This document shows, one piece after another, positions 11,964-22,994 of a stretch of DNA of 64,000 nt. The stretch is from Pyronema omphalodes (lineage: Eukaryota; Ascomycota; Pezizomycetes; Pezizales; Pyronemataceae), in contig JAJJXM010000043.1 in the NCBI GenBank assembly GCA_024516155.1, positions 372,001 through 436,000 of the forward strand. Direction: 5' to 3'. The notes beneath the pieces were generated by a model, which saw only the letters and a program-made list of their open reading frames with translations, had not been told where the DNA came from and ran no database searches. Made by a program: the position numbers and the translations under genes. The first letter of the stretch is position 1; each line of letters opens with the position of its first letter.

Positions 11964-13223
11964 ATGCACCTCCCCACGACGTTCATTCGCGTCGCCCTCC
12001 GTCGCAGCGTCCTACCCTCGCCCAAGCCGAGCTTCAGCAGCTTCCCGATCCGCCATCTGAGCTTCACTACCCACAAAATGTCGACAAATGCAACACCCTC
12101 AATCACGCCCATAACATCCTTCACACCTCCCACACCCTCCTCAATCCAGTCCAACGACACTGCTGCCACCTCCGTCGCTGAGGAAACTGAAATCCAAGAT
12201 GATAATGATGAATATATTCCCCGCTACATCGATGTTGGAATCAACCTTACAGACCCAATGTTCTCTGGAATCTACCATGGGAAGCAGGTCTATCCTCTCC
12301 TCTACGAAATCCGCATATACTTGTATCTAACCTATATTCTATAGTACCATGAATCCGATTTGCAAGATGTGATTTCCCGCGCTAAACAAGCCGGCTGTAA
12401 AAAACTCCTAGTCACAGGTAGCGACCTTGTCGAATCTGGCGAAGCTTTAAAAATGGCTACCGAACACCCTGGTTATATCTTCGCTACTGTTGGAGTACAT
12501 CCTTGCTCCTCTTCTCAATTCGAATCTCCGGATCATTTACCAGCAGATGGGGAAGAATACCTCCAGAAGTTAAAGGAACTTGCAATGAGCTCGCCGCAGG
12601 TTGGAGCGTTTGGAGAGATTGGATTGGACTATGATCGTCTGAATTATGCAGACAAAGATACGCAAAATAAGTGGTTCTCCAGACAGCTAGATATTGCTGT
12701 TGAGGTTGGATTACCGTTGTTCTTGCATTCCAGAGCAGCGGCGGATGATTTCGAGAAGGAATTACTGAAGATGCCAAGATGGGAAAAGTTGAAGGGAGGT
12801 TTAGTACATTCCTTTACTGGAACGAAGGAGGAAATGTGGAGACTTGTTAATGCCGGATTATATATCGGTATTAACGGATGCTCTTTGAAAACGGAGGAGA
12901 ATCTGGAGGTTGTTAAAGAAGTCCCGCTGGACAGATTGATGCTGGAAACTGATGGGCCATGGTGTGAAATCAAGAGGACTCACGCAAGTGCAAAGTATCT
13001 TGATGAGTCACCGCCAATTGCCCCAACGGTCAAGAACAAGAAGTGGAAGAAGGGTTGCTTGGTAAAGGACAGGAATGAGCCGGCGTTGATTAGTAACGTC
13101 GCAACGGTTATTGCGAAGGTTAAGGGGATTACGACAAAGGAGGTTATTGAGGCAGCGTGGGAGAACACTGTGAAGCTATTCAGCAGATTAGATGATACAC
13201 CTGCAGAGGAAAACAAGGAATAA
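11964..13223 (+). CDS. TatD-type metal-dependent deoxyribonuclease (TATDN1-like)
   Basis: Exons 11964-12287 and 12345-13223 (57-nt intron with a CTAAC branch site) give 400 residues. The core is a TatD amidohydrolase-fold nuclease of the TATDN1 subgroup: YIDVGINLTDPMFSGIYHG at its start, GVHP (about residue 160), GEIGLDYDR (metal Glu about 199), LFLHSRA (His about 236), GGLVHSFTG (His about 263) and LMLETDGPWC (Asp about 311). TatD enzymes are Mg-dependent 3'-5' exonucleases implicated in DNA repair and in nuclear breakdown during apoptosis-like death. Residues 1-38 are basic and Ser-rich with Arg residues spaced as in a mitochondrial presequence. A second ATG (codon 39, 12078) follows in good context, so two products, mitochondrial and cytosolic/nuclear, are possible. 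The Thr/Pro-rich stretch after it is likely disordered. The family assignment is firm. Confidence 0.93.
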
Positions 13224-15174
13224 TTTTGAACGGAGGGGGGATTTGTGTGGGGGGGGTGGGTGCATTTAGATGTGAAGTCAGAATAATGTACGATATTATC
13301 GTTATTTTTCAGGGGGAGGGGGGGGGGGGGGGGGGTCTTAGATCTCAATTCAGGCGGATCCCCAGCTTTCTTTCAAATAGATACATAGACATTGTTAAGA
13401 ATTTAGAAGTATCCCGATCAATTAATGCAACGTCTATTTCCCACATTCCATTTCATTTAACCCACAACCTTCCAATCAATATCAATTGTAGAACCCATGA
13501 TTACCATCCACATTACTACTGTCCATCACTCCTCACTTGCTCGTTATATAGGTACATCGTACACAAATAACCACAACAATAACCTTCAAAACAAGGCCAT
13601 CAATCCCTTTCATCCCTAACGGTTAGTAACAGCTAATTTCATACACTCCCGAAAATTCAACATTACGCAAGAACATCATATATAAGCCTAAGATATCATG
13701 CCTAACCTGCATCCAGTGCTCTAAAGCTCCATATTTCTGGCTATCTATATTTCTCTCCCCCATAAACCTGCAATAAATCAATCCAGAATCCAAACCTCCA
13801 ACCCCAATCCCCAATCCCCAATCCCGATCCCCCTTCCCTTCCACCGCATCTAAATCCCTCCCTTCCACCGCATCAAAATCCCTGGACTGTCAGTGTCAGC
13901 ATCAAGATCAATCAATCATCCCATCCCATCCCATCCAAGCCCAACCCAAACCCAACCCTAACCCAAATCACATGACCTCCCTCCACCCCCCACCCACCTC
14001 CCACCCAAATCACATGACCCCCACCCACCCCCCACCCACCCCCCACCCACCTCCCACCCACCACAACAAAATTCTTGGCAATGACGGCAAACGTACAACG
14101 ATACGGATGGATATTCAGGGTCGGGGGGAGGGGTGGTTATCATCACGTTTTGATAATAATTCCCTGGTAACTGGTAACTGGTAACTATCTTGGTTCAACC
14201 CCGCGTGAAGAAGCCGTAATCGGCCTGGACCCTTTTTTTAGTTACAACCACAACCACGACGACGACCACGTGCCATTCAAGTTTTTCTTCTCTGGGGGTT
14301 ACGTATACAGTATACAGACTGACAAGCACATGATGTAACCTACAAAGTTGAACCTGCGATTATCAAGTACATATACATTAGGTAAGGTATACAACAAGTA
14401 CTGATGAAAAGGAATAAAACCCTCTATAGTCGAAGATTTATTTTTGTAGTGAATAATTTCATTAAACTCAAGGACCAAAAACCTTGCATCAAACACAATA
14501 AACCATATTGAGCAGTAAAAAAAAGCAATAAAAAACGAAAAAAACAAAACAAACAAGCAATGCAATCAAATCAGGTCCTTCCAACGAAACAACAGAAAGA
14601 TGAACGAATAAAACGCGCAGGAACAGCGCATCGTAATCATGACCATGAACAAACAAGACATCTACCCAACTTTTTTTTTCGTTGTGCCCAAACCACAACC
14701 AATAAATCACATAAATCGACAGCAGCTTTTAAAGAACCCGACAACCATTTATTCATTCATTGCGCGTTACGACTTTGATATCGATATCCCCTCTTGATTC
14801 ACCATTGCACTTAACAAAACCCCGTTTCCAGCACCAACCAAACCACTACCATGATCCACCATGCCAGCATTTTATTCCCCATCCCTCATCGTCGCTGATC
14901 TCATCCAGACTCAGACGCCTCCTTGTCGAATGTTGTCGATGAAAGATAAAGGAAAATCAAGGTTAGGTAGAAAGGACAAAGAAAGGTAAAAAAACGAAAA
15001 ATCGGAGACGTAGGAAAAAGAAATATGTTGAAAATGTAGCCCAGGGTGGTGATGTATCGAGAGGAGTGGTAGTTTTGGGGCATTTGGAGCATAATGGGGA
15101 TATGGGGTGGTATTGAGATGAAAAAAAAAACAAGCTTTAAATAAACCGAACCAACCGGTATATGCAAAATTCGA
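13224..15174. repeat. Intergenic region with G run and C-rich repeats
   Basis: No gene is seen. It holds the 3' end of the TatD gene, an 18-base G run (13318-13335), C-rich pyrimidine/CCCA repeats at about 13795-14070 (including a CCAAATCACATGACC block present twice near 13965 and 14007) and a TAACTGG triplication near 14166. A/T-rich sequence precedes the phosphatase stop codon. Confidence 0.6.
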
Positions 15175-16977
15175 CTATGCAGAGGTTGACTTGTCGTCGG
15201 TCTTGCTTTCCGCAGGTGCAGCAGTAGTAGGCTCGGGTTTTGTGGCGTCGGTCATCTCGGAATCGGCCTGTACGAGGGGTGCAGATTTGGTGGTCTTGGG
15301 AAGCGCCTCGTCATCCTGATCCTCCTTCATCTGTTCGTCATCGAACATTTCCATTTCAGAGTGGATAACTACCTGGTTTCCATTTCCAAGCTGAATTACG
15401 CGGCCACGTCCACCTGCTGCATTCACAGATCCACCGTTACTGCTGTTCTCATCGAATTCGTCTGGGGTCTGTTCTCTAAACTGACCGCGTTTACCGGGTC
15501 CTCTGAACTCGGCTGTAAAAATGGTCAGCATAAGCTTCTTCTATGGAAAAGGAATTGCCGATGTAACTTGCCATATTCGGGAGGCGCACAAGGTCCGTCT
15601 CCTTCAGCGACGCGCTTGGCGATCATATCGTACCACTGCTCTTTGGTCTGGCCCTCGGGAAGAATACCAACAACGAGCATCGTCATGTTGTCACAACCAA
15701 CACCTCCAAGTTCGCTGTTAGCGGCCAAGCAGTTGTCCATCATGTTTTCGCAAATTTTGTCAAGAGGCTGCTTAGCCGCAATTCCGCGACGGACAAACTC
15801 CACAACGGCCTGGGAAGACTGGCAGTCCCAAATTCCTGGGCAGGAGTTAGTACTTCTTTCTTCATCGATTGAGAGCCAAATGTACCGTCACAAGCAACAA
15901 CGAGGAACTCATCGTCCTCAGAGATCTCGTGAACAACAACATCAGGGTATGCGGTCACAATCTGCTGCTCCGGAGGAAGCTGGATGTTCTTGAACTCGAA
16001 GTCGCCAATAGCGCGGGATAGCGCAAGGTTTCCGTTGACACGTCCAAAGTCGACGAATCCACCAGCAGCAGTGATACGAGCCTTCTCGCCTGTTTAACTG
16101 TTAGCTGGAGCTCGAAGCTGCATAATGGGGGGTTACTAACCCTCATTCTGGGGCTTGTGATCGAACGATAAGGGCTTTGCACGGCCCTTAACTCCCAAGA
16201 CAGTTCTGGAGTCTCCAGCGTTTGCCTGTTTTGTGGTAAGCTGCTGAACTGATAATCCCCCAATATGGCAAACATACAACATAGATAGTCTTTCCAGCTA
16301 TCAGCGCAGTTGATGCGGTACATCCAGAGACCTCGTCCTCGTAGCGCTTGTCTACGCGCCAGTCAGCTCTGTTTAAATCGAGAAGGCTCTTAGAAAAAGC
16401 TACCATCACGAATAGCCTGGTCGGTGGCCAAGAATCCATCCTTCAAAGCTTGTTCAAAGTTGCCTGCAGCGAAAGCAGACTGCTTGGCCAAAATCTTGTG
16501 TACGTTCTCTCCACTGAAAATTGCTACTTTATCTCCACCGTGACCGTCATATACTCCGAAAAAGCTTAATCGCTCGTCTCTTGTGGTCGGCTTGCGCTCC
16601 TTGTCACCGTTCTGGAGGTCGAGAACAGCAGCGTGTGCATCCTCCATGGAGATACGCCATCCTTGCATGCTCGAGAGTCCGTAAATAAGTCGGTCATCTC
16701 CGCCAGACTCGGAAATCTGTGGAATTGTTGAAAAGAGCAAGTCAGTACACAGCCTGAAAAAGCAACGTGTAGAAGCAAGAGTATTCAGTGGAAAAGTTTT
16801 TCATCGGGGGTCCGAAACGCGGGGTGCGCGGCAACTAGGGATAGCAAACTCGACTCGCGTATCTGTCCCTCCCCTCGTTGCCGTGCTCCCCGATAGCTGA
16901 ACACACCGAGTAAAACATCTTGCCATTGTTGTCGGACTCACCTTCTCCACTACGGGCTCGGATAGAGTCTGTCCCAT
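15175..16977 (-). CDS. PTC2: PP2C-type Ser/Thr phosphatase (Ptc2/Ptc3-like), 7 exons
   Basis: Seven exons on the minus strand (16977-16942, 16716-16404, 16351-16278, 16225-16141, 16089-15886, 15835-15572, 15512-15175) encode 437 residues. The first exon has only 12 codons ([12 protein letters not shown]); the next continues [22 protein letters not shown]2C motifs are complete: [17 protein letters not shown] (metal Asp), [47 protein letters not shown] and [10 protein letters not shown] (metal Asp). The enzyme is a Mg/Mn-dependent protein phosphatase; yeast Ptc2/Ptc3 dephosphorylate Cdc28, Hog1 and Rad53 in the cell cycle, osmotic stress and checkpoint recovery. The C-terminal 100 residues are acidic and low in complexity, as is usual in this family. 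The sixth intron begins GCAAGT, a GC-AG intron. Ptc2 and Ptc3 cannot be told apart here. Confidence 0.95.
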
Positions 16978-19900
16978 TTTTGTTTGATGAAGGCTGGTTG
17001 AGCCCGCTTAGATATTCTTGTAGGAGTTGGTCTGTGCTGGTAATCGATAAGGGGAGGATGTTAGCATTGAAACAAAGCGGGGCAAGTAGTGCGGGTGTGT
17101 TCGTGTGTTGTTCGATGGTGGGGATTGGAACTCGAATTCTAACCTCTTATCTCTCTCAAGCTTTAAGTTTGAAGAGAACAGGTGCGTTTCTGTGGTGATG
17201 GGATGGAATGTGGGTGGTGGGAGTTGAAGGCGGGGGAGAGGTGGGAAGATGGGGGACAAGGGAGGAATGCGTGGGAGTTAGGTACCCGTAGTGAGGAGTT
17301 CTTTCGAATTTGGATGGCGTCCTTTGAGGGTCAGACAGGGCTTTGATGCGCGCGCAACGGGTTCAGGGTGAATTCAGGGTTCCGAAGAAAAATGAGAATT
17401 TCTTTGCTTGGTCAGTGAGGGGAATAGTCGAGCGGGACGGGTGTGGGGAGGGAGGAGATGGTTTTTGGGGGTGGTGGTGGTGGTGGTGCTGCTGCTGCTG
17501 GTGCTGCTGCTGTTGCTGCTCTGCTCTGCTGCTGGGTGCTGGTGCTGCTTCTACTACTGGTACTCTCACTGCTGGGTGCTCAACTGCTCAACTGCTCTGC
17601 TTGCTAGTATCTAAATGCTCCAACTGCTGCTTGCCCTGTCTAATCCACACAGCTCTACGACTCTTTTCGCTCTGGCACCTCTGTCGTGCACTGCTCTTAC
17701 CGCTTTGTGCTCACTTTGTGGTTGCAATCAACCCTTTTACTCAGTTTCATCTATTTCCAACTCAGTTTCTCTGACTGACTTTGGATGTCGGGTGCCTTCT
17801 TTCCTTTGCGGGAATTTGAAAAACCAACTTTCTTATCTCAGGCTTCAGCGCAACAAAGTCAACAAGTTCATCATGACAAAGTTCACTAATACTAGTTACC
17901 GTTTCAATCCTCTATGACGTCCTTGAATCTTTTGGAAGCGAAACTTCAGTCAGCATCATTGGCTCGGCAAGTCCTTCACGCCACCGGCTTAACAAAGTCG
18001 GGCCCCCGGCCAGCCAGACAAGACAAACTCTGTTCAGCCCCACGGAAGCCAGGTGCCACAGATGTGCTTGCAGTGGGAAGAACCATATGTAGCATTACAG
18101 ATAGTAGACGGGATACCATATCAGTCAGCAGGTTGGGATTCTATGTATGTCCATAGCACGCCATGTTGCTCAAGATTCGCGCTTGCGGTCAAGTTCCCAA
18201 ATAGAATTGCCAGCTTTAACGAACAAAGTCTGACGGAATTTGTTGGACTATGACTCGATCTGAATTCATATGTACAGTATCACGTTTTTTTCCGTCCACG
18301 CCTCCCTCCCTACCAGGCTTCGTATAGTTTCTTTACCATACAGGCTTCTTCGGAATCCACCAAGCCCCACTTTCTTTGCGTAGCTCAACATGCTGTCCCG
18401 TTGTCTCTGCAGAAGAAAAAAAAAGCACTTCAGGCTCCGCACTTGCCTGTTTAGTTCGTTGCAGCATACGATATTTTTGCGACGAAAATCCTTGGATTCG
18501 TATGTATGTACATACAAAGTAGACATGGACAGAACACCCAAGTCCATAAAGTGACAGGGCAATTGTTGACATCAACATCAATGAAGCTAGGACCAAGACA
18601 TATAGGCGGATAAACGGGCGGGGCGATAAACGCCTTGATAACACGGGTTCCGGGGATGTGAAAACAACCCTACGAGAACCTCCACATACACAGATTCTCC
18701 AAGCTCCACCAAAAACCAGCGATAGATGCTGAAATGCTGAAATGAAGAAGCTAAATCCCATCATCCCAACATCCCGTCATCCTAACATCCCATCATCAAC
18801 CACAAATACAAGACCCAGACCCGAATTCAATTTCCGACTAAGAAAGCCCTGAATTTTTAAGTCCTGTGTATGGTATATGTATATATCAATTCCGTAGAAA
18901 CCAAACCATACCATACCATACCATACCATAGCATACCATACCATACCATACCATACCATACCATAGCATACCATACCATACCATGTCATGTCACTGTTAA
19001 ATTCTACACTTGCATTTGTACTTGTACTTGCACTTGTCTTGTCTTGTCTTGTCTTGTCTTGTCTTGTATGTAGAGATAGACGCGAGCGGCTGATTGCAAA
19101 CGCCAGGTTGTCGAGGATAGTTGGATGGATTTATTAGTCTCGTCTACATAGGTAGATTAATCGCCGCTATGTATGTATCTTGGGGTGCATAGTTGCTGAG
19201 GAGAAGAGAAGAATAGTGTACATACATACATAGCGGCTGCATAAAAAGTATTGCATAAAAAGTATTACATAGATCATAGATCATAGATAATCAAAGCATC
19301 AAAGCATCAAACCCATCAAACCCATCAAAGCCATCAAAACAGATAACCTATGAAGAAATCAACACCCCCTACCTGGCCAACCCCCAACTGCATCTCCTGT
19401 AACTTCACTATATTGTTACTGCATATCCATCTATGTATGTATGTAGAAATTGGAATCACCGTGGATATAAATAGATGCATAAAAACCAAGGGACCTCCCA
19501 AAATCCACCCCCAATCCCCCAACCCCAAAATCCCCAATCCCACCCCCAATCCACCCAAAAACCTCCCAAACCCCCGACCCGCAACCGAAATCGAAACTGA
19601 AATCCAAACCAAAACCCTACCTCGTAAAAACCCAGCACCTGTCGGGACTAAAAACTGGTGCGGCGATGATCAATGCGCGTAGAGTCACTATGTATGTATG
19701 TATCTAATGCATGCAGCGCTATTGGGGGTACATAGTTCGAAACTTCGGATATGGGTTTTTGGGGGTTTGGGAAGGGGAAGGGGATGGGGAAGGGGGGGGG
19801 GGATGAGGGGGGGGATGGAGATGGGGATGGGGATATGGTATCTATAATGAATATTTCTACATATCATATCATGTCATATGAAATTTATCTATCGCTGATA

Positions 19901-21132
19901 TATTTCATGTATACATACATACATAACACCATAGAAGACCCCTTACTACAAATGTTACGTAGGTCGGCAGGTTATCAGCCCCGTCCCATAGCCGCGATAT
20001 ACCGTATACACCGGAAATCGGGGGAATGGCATTGCTCTTTTGGGGGATATGTTTAGACGCGGAAGCCGCTTTTTTACTGCATAAGATGCTGAATAAGGTG
20101 CTGAATAAGCTGAGATATCCATATGATATGTAGGGTCCCAGAAGTTACCTATGTATCAAGTGTTTGTATATTTAGATTTGAGTGCAGATTGCGGATGGTT
20201 TGAATACGGCTGCTTTGAAGGAAACGGTTTGGAATAGTGATGGTGGTGATGGTGATGGTGGTGAATGAGTATATGTATGGGGATTTAGTTAAGATGGAAT
20301 GGTTGTGTCGGGGATTTTTATGATGTTTGAAGTGAACTGATACCAGACGGACTGATTGACTTATATATGAGGTAGTTCATAGTTTCGGAGAAAAGAATCT
20401 CCGTATCTACTTTCGGGGACCGGTTAGGTTTGATTGATCTATGTATAAACGTTCCTAACCTTAAGGCTATGACGTGCATATCGAGGACCGAGTGTCTTAG
20501 ACTCGAAGCCGTATCGAAGTTGTGTGAGACCTTCGGGCCTTCGGACCTTGGGACCGTCGTATGGAGATGGAAGCTACGGACAACGTTTTAATGTGGAGGG
20601 AGTACATACTTACTTGGGATGCTAAAATTTCCCTGGCTCATTCTTTACTTCCACCAATCTTCAGAGCCCCACTACACACTATACTCATCTCTCGCTACCC
20701 CTTCAACGAATCACTGGAATTAACATATAATCCAGTTTTGCAGAATCTCCATTGCACAGTCACCTCTCAATCGGCCCCTTGAGATAATGATCTATAAATT
20801 TACCCTTGCTGGAGATTTATGGATCATGGCTGTATATGTACGAGGTGCTGGACAAAAGTGACCGTCACCCCGCGCGGCGCTTAGCACAGAAAAGTGACGG
20901 TCACTTTTGTCACGGTACCGTACCACCTCATCGCCTTGGATCGCTTCGTCGATCTGCCGCCTACATCCGTTCAAATTCTAGTTAATACCCCATTCTGCCC
21001 CCCCCCCCCCCCCCCCCACTCTAGCTTTTGAAGTACTTTTAATTTTGTCTAATCCCACAACAAACTTATTCCACAATCCCCCTTTCCCCGAAATTCATAA
21101 TCTACGGCCGCAATTTTACTTCCCAGCATTGA
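16978..21132. repeat. 4.1-kb repeat-rich intergenic region
   Basis: No gene is supported. The CTG/GGT-rich stretch at 17470-17600 opens several frames by composition only. Further repeats are (CCATA)n at about 18903-18984, (CTTGT)n at about 19028-19068, G-rich GGGGAT repeats (about 19765-19835), a CCCCAAT/CCAAA-rich block (19500-19600), GGTGAT repeats near 20240 and a C run at 20998-21017. A palindromic hairpin lies at 20852-20910. The first few hundred bases probably include the phosphatase promoter. Confidence 0.6.
20852..20910. repeat. Inverted-repeat hairpin, 17-bp arms
   Basis: ACAAAAGTGACCGTCAC (20852-20868) is the exact reverse complement of GTGACGGTCACTTTTGT (20894-20910), separated by 25 GC-rich bases. 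The right arm is itself nearly self-complementary (AAAAGTGAC, one base, GTCACTTTT; 20890-20908). Terminal-inverted-repeat remnants of a very short DNA element or a regulatory hairpin are the main options. Confidence 0.75.
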
Positions 21133-21771
21133 TCAACTCCCCAAATTCAACTCCATCCGAATTCCATCCCTCCCCTTTGAATAATAATCCGCTACCTCCT
21201 CCATCTCATCAAAACCCATAGCTTTGTATAAAGCTCTTGCTGGTATCCTATCTTTATCCACCCATAAATCCACTGCCTCTGCCCTCGCTTTCTTTAGTTC
21301 GTTTATAAGCTGCTCCATCATCCATTTCCCCACACCAAGCCGACGGTATTTGTCCACTGTGCAGACTTTGTGTATACGGGTTATTTGTTTCGTCCGTATG
21401 AATACCGCATAGGCAATGAGCTCTAGTTCTGGCTGTTCCGGCTTCACGGGTTTCATAGGCTCCTTTGTCTTCACAGACTTATCAGGCTTTCCCGATTTTA
21501 CGGATTTGCCTACACTACCGGACTTCTCGGTTCCAAATTTCTGGTATTGTGAAGATCCATTGGTTCCCTCCCGGTAAACACAGAATAAGCTGGTATTCCT
21601 TTTCTTCAACTCCGTATCGAAATCGAAAGCCTCATTAGAAGGAAAAACGCGTTTCTCCGTGGCTTTGATTGCTGCGAGGAGTTTATCGGAACTCTTCAAC
21701 GTCTTTGAAGGTATCTGGACAAACTGAAGGTCTGACAGAACAAAAAATTGAGGGTTATTCATGCTTGTCAT
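21133..21771 (-). CDS. GNAT-family N-acetyltransferase with lysine-rich insertion
   Basis: A single exon of 212 residues starts at the ATG at 21771 (MTSMNNPQFFVLSDLQ); the open frame extends further 5' but without an upstream ATG that improves it. The acetyl-CoA binding signature of the GNAT fold is clear: VCTVDKYRRLGVGKWMMEQL at about residues 136-155, followed by the Tyr-containing motif ALYKAMGFDEMEEVADYY. Residues about 83-114 form a Lys/Ser/Pro-rich insertion (GKSVKSGKPDKSVKTKEP) between the first and second halves of the fold, where most GNATs have a short loop. The substrate cannot be read from sequence. The gene is divergent from EFM6, with 295 bases between start codons, so the two may share a promoter region. 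Confidence 0.85.
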   Translation of the reverse strand: MTSMNNPQFFVLSDLQFVQIPSKTLKSSDKLLAAIKATEKRVFPSNEAFDFDTELKKRNTSLFCVYREGTNGSSQYQKFGTEKSGSVGKSVKSGKPDKSVKTKEPMKPVKPEQPELELIAYAVFIRTKQITRIHKVCTVDKYRRLGVGKWMMEQLINELKKARAEAVDLWVDKDRIPARALYKAMGFDEMEEVADYYSKGRDGIRMELNLGS

Positions 21772-22066
21772 GTAATGTACAAGTAGCTTGGCGGGCTGTC
21801 GCGGGTCTTTCAATGCGTCACGGGGTTTCGCGGGGCATCGCGGGGTTTCGTCGCGCCTGATGTTACACAACCCAGCGCTAAACCTACTACTCTCATGATG
21901 CGCTAGTAGAATCCCCGATGGGCACTAGTATGTACCCCACCAACGGGAAATTCTCTCGTAAATTTTTGGCAGCTTCACGCGCAGCTTCTCGACAATTCAG
22001 CTTTCCACCAACTCCAGCTCAGCTCCACCCAATTCCAAAGCTTCCTACGCTCACTCATAACTCATC
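21772..22066. promoter_or_regulatory. Putative bidirectional promoter between the GNAT gene and EFM6
   Basis: 295 bases separate two divergent start codons. Both upstream regions must lie here, unless transcripts overlap. GGGGTTTCGCGGGGCATCGC-like GC-rich repeats occur near 21825-21855. No specific factor site was identified. Confidence 0.4.
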
Positions 22067-22924
22067 ATGGATCTTTTCGGCGATGGCTCCTTCGTTGGCG
22101 AAGATCTTGTCGCCCCTGCTCCTATTATGGAAGCCAAGATCACCTCTGCCGATTTCGGACTCCTCGATAAACCGATTCAGATTCATGAAGACTTGGCGAA
22201 AGGCTGCGGAGGAATGATCTGGCCTGCTGGAGAGGTGTTGACAAAATGGGTTTTGAAGAAGTATATGGGCACCACGGAACTCAGAGGGAAAAGGATAGTG
22301 GAGCTTGGAGCTGGAGGTGGTATTACGTCGTTAGCTGTGGCTGTTGGATGTGATTTAGAGGGAGCTGAGTTGTATATGACGGATATGGAGGCTATGTTTC
22401 AGCTGATGAAGGATAATGTTAAGCTGAATAAGCTTGAAGATAAGATCAAGGTGGAGTTACTGGATTGGTGGGTTTCTTTTCGTCTGCCATGTGGAACGAA
22501 TTATTGATCCAATTATAGGGCGAATCCTATTCCGGAGGTTATTGCGGAAAAACCGGTGGATATTGTCTTGGCGGCGGATTGTGTTTACTTTGAGCCCGCT
22601 TTTCCATTATTGGAGAAGACGCTGGTTGATTTGGTTGGAGAGAATACGGTTGTTTTCTTCTGCTTTAAGCGGAGGAGAAGGGTGTGTACTTCCGCTTATA
22701 CAATACTTGAGAGGTTGCTAATATTGGAATAGGCTGATCTTCACTTCGTCAAAGCGATAAGAAAACGTCTCCATATTGTCGAGGTTGATATCAATAACAA
22801 TCCTGACTATGAGGCGTTCAAAAGAGAGAATTTGTTTTTGTAAGTCTTTTTCATTCTCAGGCTTATGGAAACAACGGCTGATCAAAAGTACAGATACATT
22901 ATGACAAAACCGCGTAAAGCATAA
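22067..22924 (+). CDS. EFM6: Efm6-like protein-lysine methyltransferase of eEF1A
   Basis: Four exons (22067-22467, 22519-22681, 22733-22839, 22894-22924) give 233 residues. It is a seven-beta-strand SAM-dependent methyltransferase: motif I VELGAGGGITSLAVA (about residues 78-92), acidic motif YMTDMEAM, and post-motif ADCVYFEPAFPLLEKTL. The order GGMIWPAGEVL, YFEPAFPLL, FCFKRRRRADLHFVKAIRK and a C-terminal LFLYIM segment fits fungal Efm6, which methylates a lysine of translation elongation factor 1A. The last intron is inferred: without it the protein would stop at ...RENLFL (TAA at 22840); splicing GTAAGT to TACAG adds YIMTKPRKA, which fits the family better. The gene converges with the hydrolase gene; only 70 bases separate the stop codons. 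Confidence 0.85.
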
Positions 22925-22994
22925 GCTATTCTACCCATAGAGCAATATACCAAAAGTTTCAATACTCCGAACATTCTACTGCGATTCCTCCGTC

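Noticed and set aside
17343..17774. 143-codon frame rich in Trp, Cys and Leu
   Set aside because: It is created by GGT/CTG trinucleotide repeats that open several frames at once; no domain or splice context.
18333..18764. 143-codon minus-strand frame
   Set aside because: No family, no splice partner, composition like flanking noncoding DNA.
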